Below, piece by piece: positions 9,030-19,303 of a stretch of DNA of 44,416 nt. How positions within the stretch are numbered: position 1 is the stretch's first letter; every line of letters starts with the position of its first letter. Under the pieces are notes generated by a model that saw only the letters and a list, made by a program, of their open reading frames with translations, was not told where the DNA came from and did no database searches. Both the position numbers and the translations under genes were made by a program. The stretch is taken from contig CACRSC010000018.1 of the NCBI GenBank assembly GCA_902651635.1, positions 198,570-242,985 of the forward strand, in the 5' to 3' direction. The stretch is from Mastigamoeba balamuthi (lineage: Eukaryota; Evosea; Mastigamoebida; Mastigamoebidae).

Positions 9030-10021
9030 CTCTGGACTAATAGGCCCGATGAGAGGAAGCTGGCTCCATTCTCTCTGGTGTGTGGAAACAGCAGCTGTCC
9101 AACGAATCAAATGGGAGCCCTTGCTTGACCAGAGATGCCACCAGGTAAGATCACTCTTTGTTGTGGAATTGATTCATATTCCAAGCAGGCCGTGGACTTG
9201 CTTTGCCTGTGGAACTGTTCTGTGCCACAAGTGTGAGTGCGGGGCACTCATCACAGCAGGCAGCTCTGCAAGGCACAGATGTCTGGCCTGTCCAGCTGCA
9301 GAGGACGTCATAATCGTCATGGAAACGGACTGGTTCTAGCAGAACAGGCCTTACAGTGCCACTCCACGGAATATGATTGAGTTCAACAACCCTGCTCAGA
9401 GCCACAACTGCATCCTGTGGTGCATTCCGTTTCATGGTTGATTCACCCATTCACACACTTATTATGTCTCAATAACATGTTTTACTGTCTATCAACAGGA
9501 ATCGCAGAGGCCCTGGACTTGATAAGGAAGGAGTTCAGGGGTGCCCAGAGTAGGATCACCCTGATGGTCATCAGTGACCATGGAAACATCAAGGAGTCGT
9601 CCCTCCAGTACAGCTCCCCCACTGGCACTGTTTGCATTACCTCCTTCAGGAGTGTGGCACAGGCATTTCTGCCTGTTGTCTCCAAGGGCCTGCTGCTGTC
9701 TTCCTGTGGATCAATGGAGGACCCCACCCTGTATAACGGGGTGTACACAGGACGTGCATTGCTGGCTGGGCACAGCAACGTCAAGGTTAGGCGTACTGCA
9801 GCAGATGGCACTATGTACGAGTACTTCTACGGTGTGGAGTGGACAAGCAGTGCCCTGGAGGAGGTTGGTCTCCTAACTGCCGTGCTTGGAAAATCACAGA
9901 AGCCATTCCCTTCAGGAATTGTACCTGCACGGCGTCTTCCCCCGGGAATTGCCTCTGTTGTTGGAGAGCACCTTCTTCTTTGCACTTTTCTACCCCCAAA
10001 CCCCAGCAAGAAGAAGAAATA
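9030..10021 (+). CDS. Element gene 'orfC': Cys-cluster protein, several exons, possibly damaged
   Basis: Three protein-like segments lie in order on the plus strand. The first, about 9045-9144, is open and ends before a GTAAGA donor. The second, about 9189-9339, holds a Cys/His cluster (CFACGTVLCHKCECG, then CLACPA), a likely zinc-binding fold. The third, about 9500-10021, starts after an acceptor ACAG at 9497-9500, contains LIRKEFRGAQ, LLLSSCGSM and a Lys tail, and ends in TAG. The intron between the first two does not join them in frame as read, so either the splice site is elsewhere or the gene is broken. I recall multi-gene DNA transposons with Cys-cluster proteins (for example KDZ elements), but I cannot confirm a match. 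It converges on the tnp2-like gene, whose end lies 160 bases downstream. Confidence 0.4.
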
Positions 10022-10181
10022 GAAACGATATTCAGACTTGGGTTTTCCCCTCTGTTGTTGGGCTTCACTTCTGTATATGGCAATTTGGGACAACATAGAA
10101 AGTTCCGCTCTGCAGCTTGGCACTGCTACCAGGCTCAAAAGGAACAGTCTTCCAAGCAACTCGATGAATGCTGGAGAACCT

Positions 10182-13061
10182 TCACACAACTTCAGTGTAA
10201 CTCCGGTACTTGATGGGAAATGGCTCCTCCAGACGAGTCCTTGCAGGCACTTTGAGTACCAGCATACTGACAGAGCCAGTCTGCCTTTCCTGTGAGAACT
10301 GAACAGACCTGATCTCCCCAAATTCGAAGACGTCCTTCAACAGTGGCTCGTGATCCCCGGACCATTTCTTGTCTTCGAATGGGAGAAGCCTAACAGCAAT
10401 TGCTCCTTCCATAAGGGGCAGGTTGTAGTACAGGCACTTGTACCACGTCGCCTTCTTGGGCTCTGAGACAATGGTGTTGGCTGCCATCAAGTGCTCCACG
10501 TTCTTGGTGCTTCTCTGTTGCTGAACATCTGCTAGACTGTGCAGAGTACTGGCCATATACATCCAGGTTCCATATATCTCTGGATTTCATGTGTTCCTCG
10601 ATGCTGTCTTGGCAATCACTCCTTGGATGAACTTCAGTGTCTGGGCACAAATGACTGGCAGTGGCCCAAACCTCTTAATGTTGTCCGAGAAGTGGCATGG
10701 GAGGTGGTTGTAGTACAGAGACCTGTATGGTCCATACTCTGGGTGTCTCTTCGTCTCTGCACCCTTGTCCTCCACCTGCTCTGGGCAGATCTCCTGCAGC
10801 TGCTCCAGCTGTTGCCTTTCTATAACATTCAGCAGCAGCTTCCACCACTTGACTGAGACGGTCCCACTGGTCAGGAGTGAGTGCACTGTCCCCGTGAGGT
10901 GCATGTACTCCAGCCACTCATCTGGCACCAGTCCCCACAACAGAATCTGCACCACAGCAGTGAAATTGAAGTACTCATAGCACCTCCACGACTCAAACAC
11001 TGTGACTGGTCTGGGGGCCATGCTGCTTCTGAGCTCCTTCCTGAGGCACACAATCCTGTTTCCCAGAATTCTTCTTCCTGTCTCGTCCAGGACACTGCTG
11101 CTCTGCATGAAAGCTGCAAGGACTGGCTTCATGTCCCATGGCAGTTTATGCATCGGCTCTCTTGGCTGACAGAGAAACGGGTCCTCTATGTAGAAGAATG
11201 TGGGGTTGATGATAGCTGTCATGGTCAGGGCCACTTCCTCCAGTGCAGCATGTGCAGCCACCACAGTATGTGAGTTTGCTGCCCTCTTTTCTTGCCCTTT
11301 GGGAGTGCACTACATCTCTTGGCTTCCACCCAGTCAGCTTGAGGTCAGAGAAGTCCTTACGACTGCTCAGGCAGTCTGTGCACGGCCTGTCAGACTCCCT
11401 TCCCCCTGGGGATTTCACAGAGATGTTCTTGCACTGCTCCATGGTGTCTGCTTGCTGCGACACCATAAAGGCATACACCCAGCACATCCCGAGATCTTCA
11501 CACAGCATTCTAACCCCCATTCGAGACAGGATCAAGAACTCTGGCAGAAGGTCAGCCCTGGCATCGTGGATATCATTTGGCAGCCCGCTCAGCTCTCCCA
11601 GCAGCAGCTGGTTCATGGGAAGCCCTGCACAATTCCTTGTCATGTTCAGGATCTTGACCAGCCACAACTCCTCGCTTCCCTTGTGAACTTGGGCTTTGTC
11701 GTGGTACTCCTGTAGAGCAATGACAACTGGCTCTCCTTCTTGTCCCAGGGATTTGTGCAGTGTTTTGGCTCTGGCACACACTTCCTGAAACCCAGCACTG
11801 AAGAAGTACTCATTCACTACGTCTGCCTTTGCATCCTCTACCTTCTTTGGAGCTCTGACTACAATCGTCTGTGCTATGCACACAATGTTCAGCACAATGT
11901 GCAGCCAGCCGATGATGCTGTGAAGGACGTGCTTGCTGTGCAGCTCCTTTCCCACTGCTGGTCCCACCTGGGGTATCACTTCAGTGCACTCCTGCTTGAT
12001 GTAGCTAGTGGCTGAGGCTCTCTTCCTTCCATTGATAGAGGCAACCACCAGGTCGATCTGGGCATCAGTCATCTTGCCCTCTAACTTCCAGAGGGTGAGG
12101 ACTTCCTTTGGGATAACGAGCTGGGGTGCTATGGGTCCTGCTGGTGTGGTCAGAGGCAGGGCTTCCAGAGGCCTCTGAACTGTCTTGAGCACTGGTCCCA
12201 GGTAGTCTCCGGACCCTGGATGCTCTATGGCCTCCTTGTAACTCGTCTCAATGCTGCTCTCCACTTCCTGCAGCTCTGCTCTTCTCGCTTGGTACTCCCT
12301 GAGTGTCTGAAGTGCTGTCTAAGGTGCTTTAACACAGCTGTACTTGGGCTCCTCTGAGCTCACCTGTGCTGTGAGCTCCAGCTTCTCCTTCTGCAGTGCT
12401 ATGCTGTCTGTTCCTGCATCACTCTTCTCTGCCTCAGATGAGCTCTCTGGCACTGCCTCTGGGTCTGCTGTCCCTTCTGCATACCAGGCTTCCCCACAGA
12501 CGCCCTCCTGTTGTCTTTCCTGGTTCTCTGCTTCCTCTTCTCCTCTCTTCCTCTGCTTGGTCCCTTGGTCCACCACAACGCCCACCAATGCTTCAGCCAC
12601 TATGGAAGTGAACTGTCTCGATTGGCTCAAGCTGCTCCACTCTCTCTTTGATGCTGTGTTTATTTTGCCAAATAATTATGTCTGTAAAAATTCAATAAAG
12701 GATTATTTTCAATGTACAAACCTGTGCTGGAGCTGCCCACAACATACCGGCGTTTGTTCTCTGCTGCTTTGGCCTGGCTCCATGCAGCAGTCCTGTCGGT
12801 TACCAACAGAGAAGACCATCTTTCAGATGTTCCATTCCACTTCTTGGGGCAGTGGTGACCACCCATGTGGCCAGTCCTCTGCAGGTTACACTGTGTCGAG
12901 TAGTACCTGTCACATGTTCTGTAGTGATATGGTTTGTCCTCCCTGTCCTTCCTCTCCTGTACTTGACCTGCAGCTGTATGTTTCACCTTGCCTTGCTCTC
13001 CTGTTCCTGCAACATTGCCTGCTCCACTCAATTCCTTCTGCATTGCTGTCTCAGTGCACAA
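10182..13061 (-). pseudogene. Zinc-finger / tnp2-like transposase gene, copy A (inactivated)
   Basis: Exon 1 (13061 to about 12720) carries a C2H2-like finger: RTCDRYY...NLQR.GHMGGHHC then KW. A second exon starts near 12630 and is acidic/Ser-rich, then conserved with copy B (HPGSGDYLGP, MTDAQIDLVVASINGRKRA). A C-to-T change makes TAG at 12319-12321 where copy B has CAG. A frame change occurs near 11280. Further C-terminal are a PCTDCLSSRKDF Cys motif, HLPCHFSDNIKRFGPLPV and FEFGEIRSVQFS. These resemble the Cys pair, HLL-HL-x-DD-x-x-x-GPL and C-terminal beta segments of tnp2 (EnSpm/CACTA-type) or related transposases. The superfamily assignment is tentative. An array of palindromes lies just upstream of exon 1. 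Confidence 0.55.
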
Positions 13062-13097
13062 ATGACGTTAAGTGCAAATCAGCCAGCTGGCAAAATC

Positions 13098-13583
13098 TAG
13101 GCTGCTCACCCTCAGGCTTCTGCTACACTTAGCTACACAATTAATTCCACTATGCACTGCTACACATACCTTTGCAGCACTATGTAGCAGATCACCCTCT
13201 GCTACGCATCACTACATTGACTCCACTACACAGTTTATCAGACCCATCCATCACTACATACCACTACACCTGTCTTTGCTACACCATGTAGTGGAGCTTA
13301 TGTAGCAATATGTAGTGGTGGCATCTCTGCTACTCTGTGTAGTGGAGGTGCCTTCACTACATGGTGTAGCAGAGCCTGTGTGGCAGTGTGTAGCAAAGGT
13401 ATCTCCACTTCACATTGCTACATGCACTCTGCTACACTGCATAGCAGAGATACCTTCACTACACACAGCTACACAGGTGCTGCTACACACTGCTGCTGAA
13501 ATTCACTTCTGCTACACTACATAGCAGAGCATGTGTAGCACTGCATAGTGGAACTGGATCCACTATAGCACGTAAACGTGCTT
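13098..13583. repeat. Palindrome array C with conserved left and right end modules
   Basis: It begins with a unique module (GCTGCTCACCCTCAGGCTT, then GCTACACTTAGCTACACAA and TTAATTCC). It runs through about twenty GCTAC/GTAGY units and ends in GAACTGGATCCACTATAGCA followed by CGTAAACGTGCT. Array G at 17237-17784 has the same start, order and end. Both sit the same distance upstream of the zinc-finger exon on the minus strand, so array plus end modules form one element component. Confidence 0.8.
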
Positions 13584-13689
13584 GCTGTGATGTGCTACTG
13601 CAGCTGCACCTAAAGTAATGTCAAGAATGTGTAGTATGAAAATAAAGCATGTTAATCAGAAGCAGAAGCAGAAGCAGAAAAGCATAGCA
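13584..13689. repeat. Fragment of orfK intron 1 plus short GCAGAA repeats
   Basis: GCAGCTGCACCTAAAGTAATG at about 13599 and the following AATAAAGCATG match the exon 2/intron 1 junction region of orfK at 8028-8080. Three AGCAGA-type repeats follow. This is a junction between element fragments. Confidence 0.45.
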
Positions 13690-13935
13690 GCATGTTGCGG
13701 AAGGTGTGTAGTGGCATGTAGCAGAGCATGTGTGTAGCGGCGTGTAGCAGACCCACATATAGCAGTGCATAGCAGAGAATTGATGTAGTGACACGTAGTG
13801 GACCCACATGTAGCGGCACGTAGTGGAGGACTGGTGTAGCGGCACGTAGCGGACCCACATATAGTGAAGTGTAGCGAAAGACTGTGTTGCAACAGTGTGT
13901 AGCAGAGGCTGCATAGTGGCATGTAGCGGAAGTCT
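13690..13935. repeat. Palindrome array D
   Basis: Regular units such as GTAGCGGCACGTAGCGGACC with ACATATAG linkers occur on the plus strand. Several units keep CG (GTAGCGG) while others show GTAGTGG or GTAGCAG, a pattern expected from CpG decay of one ancestor. It precedes the zinc-finger exon of copy B (14068). Confidence 0.75.
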
Positions 13936-14067
13936 ATGTGATTCAGTGGCAGATAGTTATTTTAGTTTACATCATTTGCATGCTGTGCTAGCTGGACAGA
14001 CAGGTGAGCAGTAATGTAATGGAAAGCAGGTTCTCAGGAAGACACAGCAGGTGAGCCTTGTGCACAG

Positions 14068-15173
14068 ATGGCGTTGAGGCAACATCAGAGAGATGTTGCC
14101 TGGGAGCATAAGGCATACTGCTGCAGTGCATGTGACAGGTACTACACATCGCAGTATCACCTGCAGAGGGCTGGGCACATGGGCAGTCACCATCGCTCTG
14201 AGAAATGGAATGCAACATTAGGCAGATGGTCTGCTCTGTTCGTTGCAGACAGGGCAGCTGCCTGGAGCCAGGCCAAAGCAGCAGAGAACAAACGCCAGTT
14301 TGTTGTGGACAGTACAGGTATATTATTAAGAACACTATTCAATTCAAATTACATTATTAACAATTATAAGAGCAGCAAAGAGAGAGTTGAGCCACATCAG
14401 CAAGTCCAGGCAGTTTGCTGCCATAGTGGCCGAGGCAGCAATGGAGGGCATGCTGGATGAGGGACAGCAGCCGAGGACTGCCCATGAAGAGGAAGCACCA
14501 CAGCTGGAAGGAGACAAGGGTCGTTGTGGGAAAATGGCAGAAGACAGGCAGAGGACAGCTGCCTTGTGCCTAGGCAGCCAGCTCAAACAGAAGGGAAGCT
14601 CGGACAGCTCATCAGAGAACAGCAAGGTGGAAGAGGGAGAGAATGGCTTGTCACTGCAGAAGGAGAAGCTGAGCCTCATCAGGCATGTGTGCTCAATGAA
14701 GCCGAAGTACGACTGTGTGACAGCACCCCAGACCAGTATGCAGACACTGAGAGAGTACCAGAAGAGAAGAGCAGAGCTGCAGGAGGCAGAGAGCAGCATA
14801 GAGAAGAGGTTCAATCAGGCCCTAGAACATCCAGGGTCTGGAGACTACCTGGGGCCAGGTCTGAAAACGGTACAGCAGCCCCTGGAAGCCCTGCCTCTGG
14901 CCACACCCCCAGGGCTCATAGCACCTCAGCTGCACATCCCATGGGAAGTCCTTGCACTGTGGAAGTTGAAGGGCAAGATGACTGATGCCCAGATAGACCT
15001 GGTTGTGGCCTCCATCAATGGAAAGAAGAGAGCCTCAGCCACAGTCTCAAACTACATCAAGCAGAAGTGCAGTGAAGTAATACCACAGGTGGGGCCAGCT
15101 GCGGGGAAGAAGCTGCACAGCAAGCATCCCCTACACAGTGTCATTGGCTGGCTTCACATCGTGCTGAACATAG
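14068..15173 (+). CDS. Zinc-finger / tnp2-like transposase gene, copy B (truncated by the gap)
   Basis: Copy B lies in the opposite orientation to copy A. Exon 1 (from the ATG at 14068) encodes the C2H2-like finger (CSACDRYY..., GHMGSHHR, KW). It ends before a GTATAT donor near 14318. An intron follows to an acceptor CACATCAG at about 14399. Exon 2 is one uninterrupted frame to the gap at 15174. It contains SRQFAAIVAEAA, an acidic Ser-rich stretch, QTLREYQKRRAEL (predicted helical), HPGSGDYLGPGL and MTDAQIDLVVASINGKKRAS. It has CAG where copy A has the stop. This is the least damaged copy and shows the intended structure: N-terminal zinc finger, acidic linker, then the conserved core. The catalytic part lies in or beyond the gap. 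Confidence 0.55.
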
Positions 15174-15498
15174 NNNNNNNNNNNNNNNNNNNNNNNNNNN
15201 NNNNNNNNNNNNNNNNNNNNNNNNNNNNNNNNNNNNNNNNNNNNNNNNNNNNNNNNNNNNNNNNNNNNNNNNNNNNNNNNNNNNNNNNNNNNNNNNNNNN
15301 NNNNNNNNNNNNNNNNNNNNNNNNNNNNNNNNNNNNNNNNNNNNNNNNNNNNNNNNNNNNNNNNNNNNNNNNNNNNNNNNNNNNNNNNNNNNNNNNNNNN
15401 NNNNNNNNNNNNNNNNNNNNNNNNNNNNNNNNNNNNNNNNNNNNNNNNNNNNNNNNNNNNNNNNNNNNNNNNNNNNNNNNNNNNNNNNNNNNNNNNNN
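15174..15498. other. Assembly gap (325 N)
   Basis: A run of N interrupts transposase copy B on the left and joins directly to an orfK-like fragment on the right. The true distance and content are unknown, and any frame crossing it is artificial. Confidence 0.99.
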
Positions 15499-15529
15499 GT
15501 GTGTGGTGTGGGAATAAAGAAGAGAGGGG

Positions 15530-15720
15530 AGAATGCTACATATCTGCTTTCCTGAGAGGCAGGAATGTCTAGGTCTTTGTCCTGCTGGGTTGGAGGAGGT
15601 ATCACAGTGATTATTGGCCCAGTGCAGCCCTTGTTCTTGTCCTTGGACTTGTCCTTGTGCTTCTTGGTGGGGGTTTTGTGCAGCGTGTCCTTAATGCACA
15701 CTGTTTTAAACCTTCAAAAA
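15530..15720 (-). pseudogene. orfK exon 1 fragment, copy 2
   Basis: Minus strand. The same basic/Pro-rich exon as at 8240-8099 (KTPTKKHKDKSKDKNKG, ITVIPPP) is followed by the GTATGT donor. The initiator ATG of copy 1 is ACG here. It lies upstream of nothing recognisable because of the gap, and has array E directly behind it. Confidence 0.65.
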
Positions 15721-15754
15721 TGCTGTTAAATAACATCAATAGTGAGGTGAGATG

Positions 15755-16050
15755 CAGATACCCTCTGCTATACCACGTAGTGAATGGTCCGCTACATGCC
15801 GCTATGCAGATACCCTCCGCTACACCATGTAGTGAAACGTGCTCAAGCGCCTTCCGCTATGCCGTGTAGCGGAGGTTGTTATGTAGCGGCACGTAGCGGA
15901 CCATCCGCTACACACTGCTATGCAGATACCCTCCGCTACACCGCATAGCGAAACGTGCTCGAGCGCCTTCCGCTATGCCACGTAGTGAAGGTTGCTATGT
16001 AGCGGCACGTAGCGGAAGGTCTGCTACGCACTGTAGCGGAAGTACTTCAT
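15755..16050. repeat. Palindrome array E
   Basis: Units such as CTCCGCTACACCGCATAGCG and GTAGCGGCACGTAGCGGA alternate with AAACGTGCTC-AGCGCCTTC linkers. This is the most CpG-rich array, hence probably one of the least decayed. It lies immediately behind orfK exon 1, as in copy 1. Confidence 0.8.
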
Positions 16051-16057
16051 GAGAAAA

Positions 16058-16128
16058 ATCTTTTCACCACCGGGATTTGAACCACCGTCCCCAAAGTACA
16101 AAGTAAACACTTTGCGCTTACACTATCA
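16058..16128 (-). other. tRNA-like / pol III box B sequence (tRNA relic or SINE head)
   Basis: On the minus strand GGTTCAAATCCCGG matches the T-loop/box B of tRNA genes. It is followed about 12 bases later by TTTTT, a pol III terminator. A box A-like GTGTAAGCGCAAAG lies about 45 bases upstream. The T stem pairs poorly and I cannot fold a full cloverleaf, so a functional tRNA is not claimed. Confidence 0.3.
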
Positions 16129-16419
16129 ATCACTATCTCTTCTAAACTATGTGTTATACTTCACGGCATGCTCACAGACATTACTTAACCACAATCCAAT
16201 GTAATCGATATTTAACACTCGGAAGCTCATCTTTGGTATTGTGCAATGCAAAAACCAATTTATATTCCATTTATTCACAACTTTATGCTATGCTAAAACC
16301 GGATTTATTTGCTAACATTTGATAAAATCTAGTTATGAACTTATCAGTGTATTTGATCAAGACTGTTATTTGTATACATGACTGGTATGATTAACATTGC
16401 AGAACCTCTGCAATGTACT
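16129..16419. other. AT-rich unique stretch, nothing recognised
   Basis: Low-GC sequence without long frames, repeats or RNA motifs that I can identify, lying between the tRNA-like relic and array F. Confidence 0.5.
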
Positions 16420-16738
16420 GCTAAGTGGGTATCTTCTGCTATGCTATATAGTAGAAGGCACTGAAGTGCCTTCTGCTATGTGGTGTAGCAGACACAATGC
16501 TGTAGGATGCATTGCAGAAGGTTTGCTATACAGTGCTACACTGATACTCTCTGCTATGTAGCATAGCAGAAGGCACTAGAGCACCTTTCACTGTGTGTAT
16601 GGTGGAGCAGACCATATAGTTAGTATAGCAGCAGTGTGTAGCAGACCTTCTGCTATGAGTCACTGCAGCAGCAATTCACTTCTGCTACACTATGTAGTGA
16701 AGCAAGCGGAACTGGATCCACTACAGTACATAAACGTG
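16420..16738. repeat. Palindrome array F (strongly CpG-depleted)
   Basis: Units read TTCTGCTATG.TAGTAGAAGG and TCTGCTATGTAGCATAGCAG, with GCACTNAAGTGCC linkers. Almost every CG of the consensus is TG or CA. It ends in the conserved right module GAACTGGATCCACTACAGTA with TAAACGTGAT. Confidence 0.75.
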
Positions 16739-16867
16739 ATCAACATGATATGGAAGTGAACTGTCTCAATTGGCTCAAGCTGCTTCATCCGATGTTGTGT
16801 TTATTTTGCCAAATAATTGTGTCTGTTAAATATTCACCTATAGAATTATTTAGTATGTACAAACCTG

Positions 16868-17201
16868 TGCTGGAGCTGCCCATAACATACTGGCATTTGT
16901 TCTCTGCTGCTTTGGTCTGGATCAACGCAGCAGTTCTGTTGGTCACCAACAGAGAAGACCATCTTCCAGATGTTTCATTCCACTTCTCGGGGCAGTGGTG
17001 ACCCATGTGGCCAGCCCTCTGCAGGTTACACTGCGTCAAGTAGTACCTGTCACATGTTCTGCAGTGATATGATTTGTCCTCCCCATCCTTCCTCTCATGT
17101 ACTTGACCTGCAGCTGTGTGTTTCACGTGGCCTTGCTCTCCTGTTCCTGCAACATTGCCTGCTCCACTCAATCCCTTCTGCATCACTGTCTCAGTGCACA
17201 A
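16868..17201 (-). pseudogene. Zinc-finger exon of transposase, copy C (isolated)
   Basis: Minus strand, starting at an ATG at 17201. It encodes the same C2H2-like finger (HCRTCDRYYLTQCNLQRAGH, HHCPEKW) and the same exon end before a GTTTGT donor as copy A. The sequence beyond is only a short intron-like tail (to 16750) and then array F, so the transposase body is missing. It is an internally deleted derivative or a solo 5' end. Confidence 0.6.
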
Positions 17202-17236
17202 ATGATGTCAAGTGCAAATCAGCCAGCTGGCAAAAT

Positions 17237-17784
17237 CTAGGCTGCTCACCCTCAGGCTTTCGCTACACTTAGCTACACAATTAATTCCGCTATGCACTGC
17301 TACACATACCTTTGCTGCACTGTGTAGCGGATCACCCTCCGCAATGCATCGCTACATTGGCATCCGCTACACAGTGTAGCAGATACACCCATCGCTACAT
17401 ACCGCTACATCTGTCTTTGCTATGCCATGTAGCGGAGGTACCTCTGCTATGCATCATAGTGAAGCATATGTAGCAATGCATAGTGGCAGCACCTCTGCTA
17501 CTCTATGTAGCAAAGGTGCCTTTGCTACACCATGTAGTGAAGGTACCTTTGCTATGCGGTGTAGCGGAGTCTGTGTGGCAGTGCGTAGCAGAGATACCTC
17601 CGCTACGCATTGATACATGCACTTCGCTACACTGCGTAGCGGAGATACCTTTGCTATGCTCAGCTACACAGGTGCTGCTACGCACTGCTGCTGAAATTCA
17701 CTTCCGCTACACTACGTAGTGGAGCATGCATAGCACTGCGTAGCAGAACTGGATCCGCTATGGCATGTAAACGTGCTCGACATG
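17237..17784. repeat. Palindrome array G with end modules
   Basis: It has the same start module and right module (GAACTGGATCCGCTATGGCA, GTAAACGTGCTCGACATG) as array C. It keeps more CG (GTAGCGGAG, TCCGCTACG) than C, which reads TG/CA at many corresponding sites. It lies upstream of the zinc-finger exon on the minus strand. Confidence 0.8.
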
Positions 17785-17799
17785 CTTCAGCACTCAGAA

Positions 17800-17920
17800 G
17801 GGCTGCCATTTCAGCCCTGTACGAGAAGGTTATGGAGGAGCTAATCAGCTCCTCGTTTTCCTTCGAAAGAAGCTTGGTGCTGTATATCTCAGTGTCAGTA
17901 CAGAGACTCCAATGAAAGAT
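17800..17920 (-). pseudogene. orfT fragment, copy 3
   Basis: On the minus strand STKLLSKENEELISSS followed by YRAEMAALL matches RADLLTKEDEKLLNSS and YKAEIAALR of the plus-strand copy at 8690-8998. The frame is open through the position equivalent to the TAA of the other copies. It abuts array G on its inner side. Confidence 0.5.
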
Positions 17921-17954
17921 ATTGATAAGCACAGTGAACCGTGGCACATTGCGG

Positions 17955-18123
17955 AACACACTATAGCACATTCTGCTATGTGTCACTACACACAAATTGC
18001 TGCTACAGTGCATAGCGAAGGGTCCGCTACACACTGTAGCAGAAGTATAAATGTAGTGGCACATAGTGGAACGCACTATAGCACGTTCTGCTATGCACTG
18101 CTACATACAAAGTGCCGCTACAG
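17955..18123. repeat. Palindrome array H
   Basis: A short array of TTCTGCTATG, TCCGCTACACACTGTAGCAG and GCACATAGTGGAACG units, cut off on its right by the foldback element. Confidence 0.65.
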
Positions 18124-18870
18124 TGCAGATTTTCGGAACGAAAACGGCCAGATTATTCAGTTTGTGCCTTGAGTCTGGGAACGCTGCATGCTTCAGCCAG
18201 AAACTGCAAGCCAAGCCTTCAAACCCCATTTTGGTGACCTCAGAGGCAACGAGGAACGAGTAGCTACCCCCTTCACATCTCTATGGTGTCCTTGCAAAAT
18301 GGTCGCACTTCAACTAACGATTTTGGCCAGACAACAAGAAGATTTTTATACCACACCACAACCACCACGCGTGAGCACCAAACACAGAGAAACTGGCGGT
18401 TATGGTGCCAAATGTTGAGCTTACGTTGTGGGAAGGTGTTGCATGGGGCGGCGCTCCTCTGCGCAGCCACAAATTCACCGTGTGCACGTGACAGAGAAGG
18501 GGCGGTGACTAGGGCAGGCCAGGGCAAGCGCTGAAGCTTACCATGGACCACCTAGCTCAGGGCGGCACGCGCAAAGGCATCGCGCAGCAGCCAGAACTTG
18601 CTGAGCCCTGCGCTGCCCGCATGCAGTTGGTTGTGGTGTGGTGTAAAACCCTTCTTGTTGTTCGGCCAAAATCATTGGTTGAAGTGCGACCATTTTGCGC
18701 AGACACCTTGGGGATGTGAATGGTGTAGCTACTCGTTTCTCGTTGCCTCTGAGGTCACCAAAATGGGGTCTGAAGGCGTGGCTTGCAGTTTCTGGCTGAA
18801 GCATGCTGCGTGCCCAAACTCAAGGCACAAATTGAATAATCTGGCTGTTTTCGTTCTGAAAATCTGGCCG
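18124..18870. mobile_element. Foldback element: two 245-bp inverted arms around a GC-rich centre
   Basis: The left arm is about 18124-18364 and the right arm about 18629-18868 in inverted form. Paired blocks are AGATTTTCGGAACGAAAACG, CATGCTTCAGCCAGAAACTG, CATTTTGGTGACCTCAGAGG, GTAGCTACCCCCTTCACATC and ACCACACCACAACC. The centre (18365-18628) is distinctly GC- and CpG-rich with no convincing frame. No transposase is present, so it is a MITE or foldback insertion, between array H and an orfK-like gene. Target-site duplications could not be fixed. Confidence 0.8.
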
Positions 18871-18897
18871 TTTTCAACAGATACTAACCATTAACAG

Positions 18898-19303
18898 GAC
18901 AAACGCCCAGATGCACTTCGACAAAATCATTCAGGCAGTCTGGCCTCCCGAGTTCGTTATGTTCTTCACAGAGAACCCCACTGTTCGCAAGGGGGTCTGT
19001 GAGCACATCCAGACTGTCTGGCGGAATCAGCGCTCCAATGAGTCGTGAGTTCTTCCCTTTCTTTTCTTTTTGATAACTAACAATTTATGCAGGAGGGGCA
19101 GGGCGAGCTCATCCCGTGCAGAGTCCCCATGCATGACAAGGGCCAAGAGACCCAGGCACAGCACGACCTGCACCAGCTCTCAGGCTGTTCTCGATGCCAT
19201 GGACCTCATCAAGCAGACCGTGCATGGCACTGAGACTGCAGCTGCTGCAGCTGCTCCTGCAGCAGCTCCTGCAGCTGCAGCAGGGTCCCATGCCACACAC
19301 TGA
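18898..19303 (+). CDS. orfK 3' exons, copy on the plus strand
   Basis: An acceptor preceded by TACTAAC (branch-point-like) at about 18883 opens an exon encoding QAVWPPEFV, TVRKGVCEHIQTVWRNQRSN. The donor GTGAGT is at 19045 and the next acceptor TGCAG at 19088-19092. Joining in phase gives a basic Ser/Arg region (RAKRPRHS) and a final Ala-rich tail, with stop at 19301-19303. It matches the last exons of orfK at 6909-7265. It lacks the first exons here; the foldback element lies where they would be. Confidence 0.5.

Noticed and set aside
9500-9620. ISDHGN in orfC as an ENPP-like metal site
   Set aside because: Only one of the required motifs is present and the rest of the domain does not resemble a phosphodiesterase; taken as chance.
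13098-13583. CRISPR-like array
   Set aside because: Units are themselves palindromic, spacing is irregular, linkers are repeated rather than unique, no cas genes are present and the DNA is eukaryotic.
14387-15517. Single frame spanning the N gap
   Set aside because: The gap length and content are unknown, so the frame beyond 15173 is meaningless.
17422-17719. Long open frames with repeated Ser/Thr/Ala/Cys/His residues in the arrays
   Set aside because: They are translations of the short palindromic units; several frames on both strands are open at once and change between copies.
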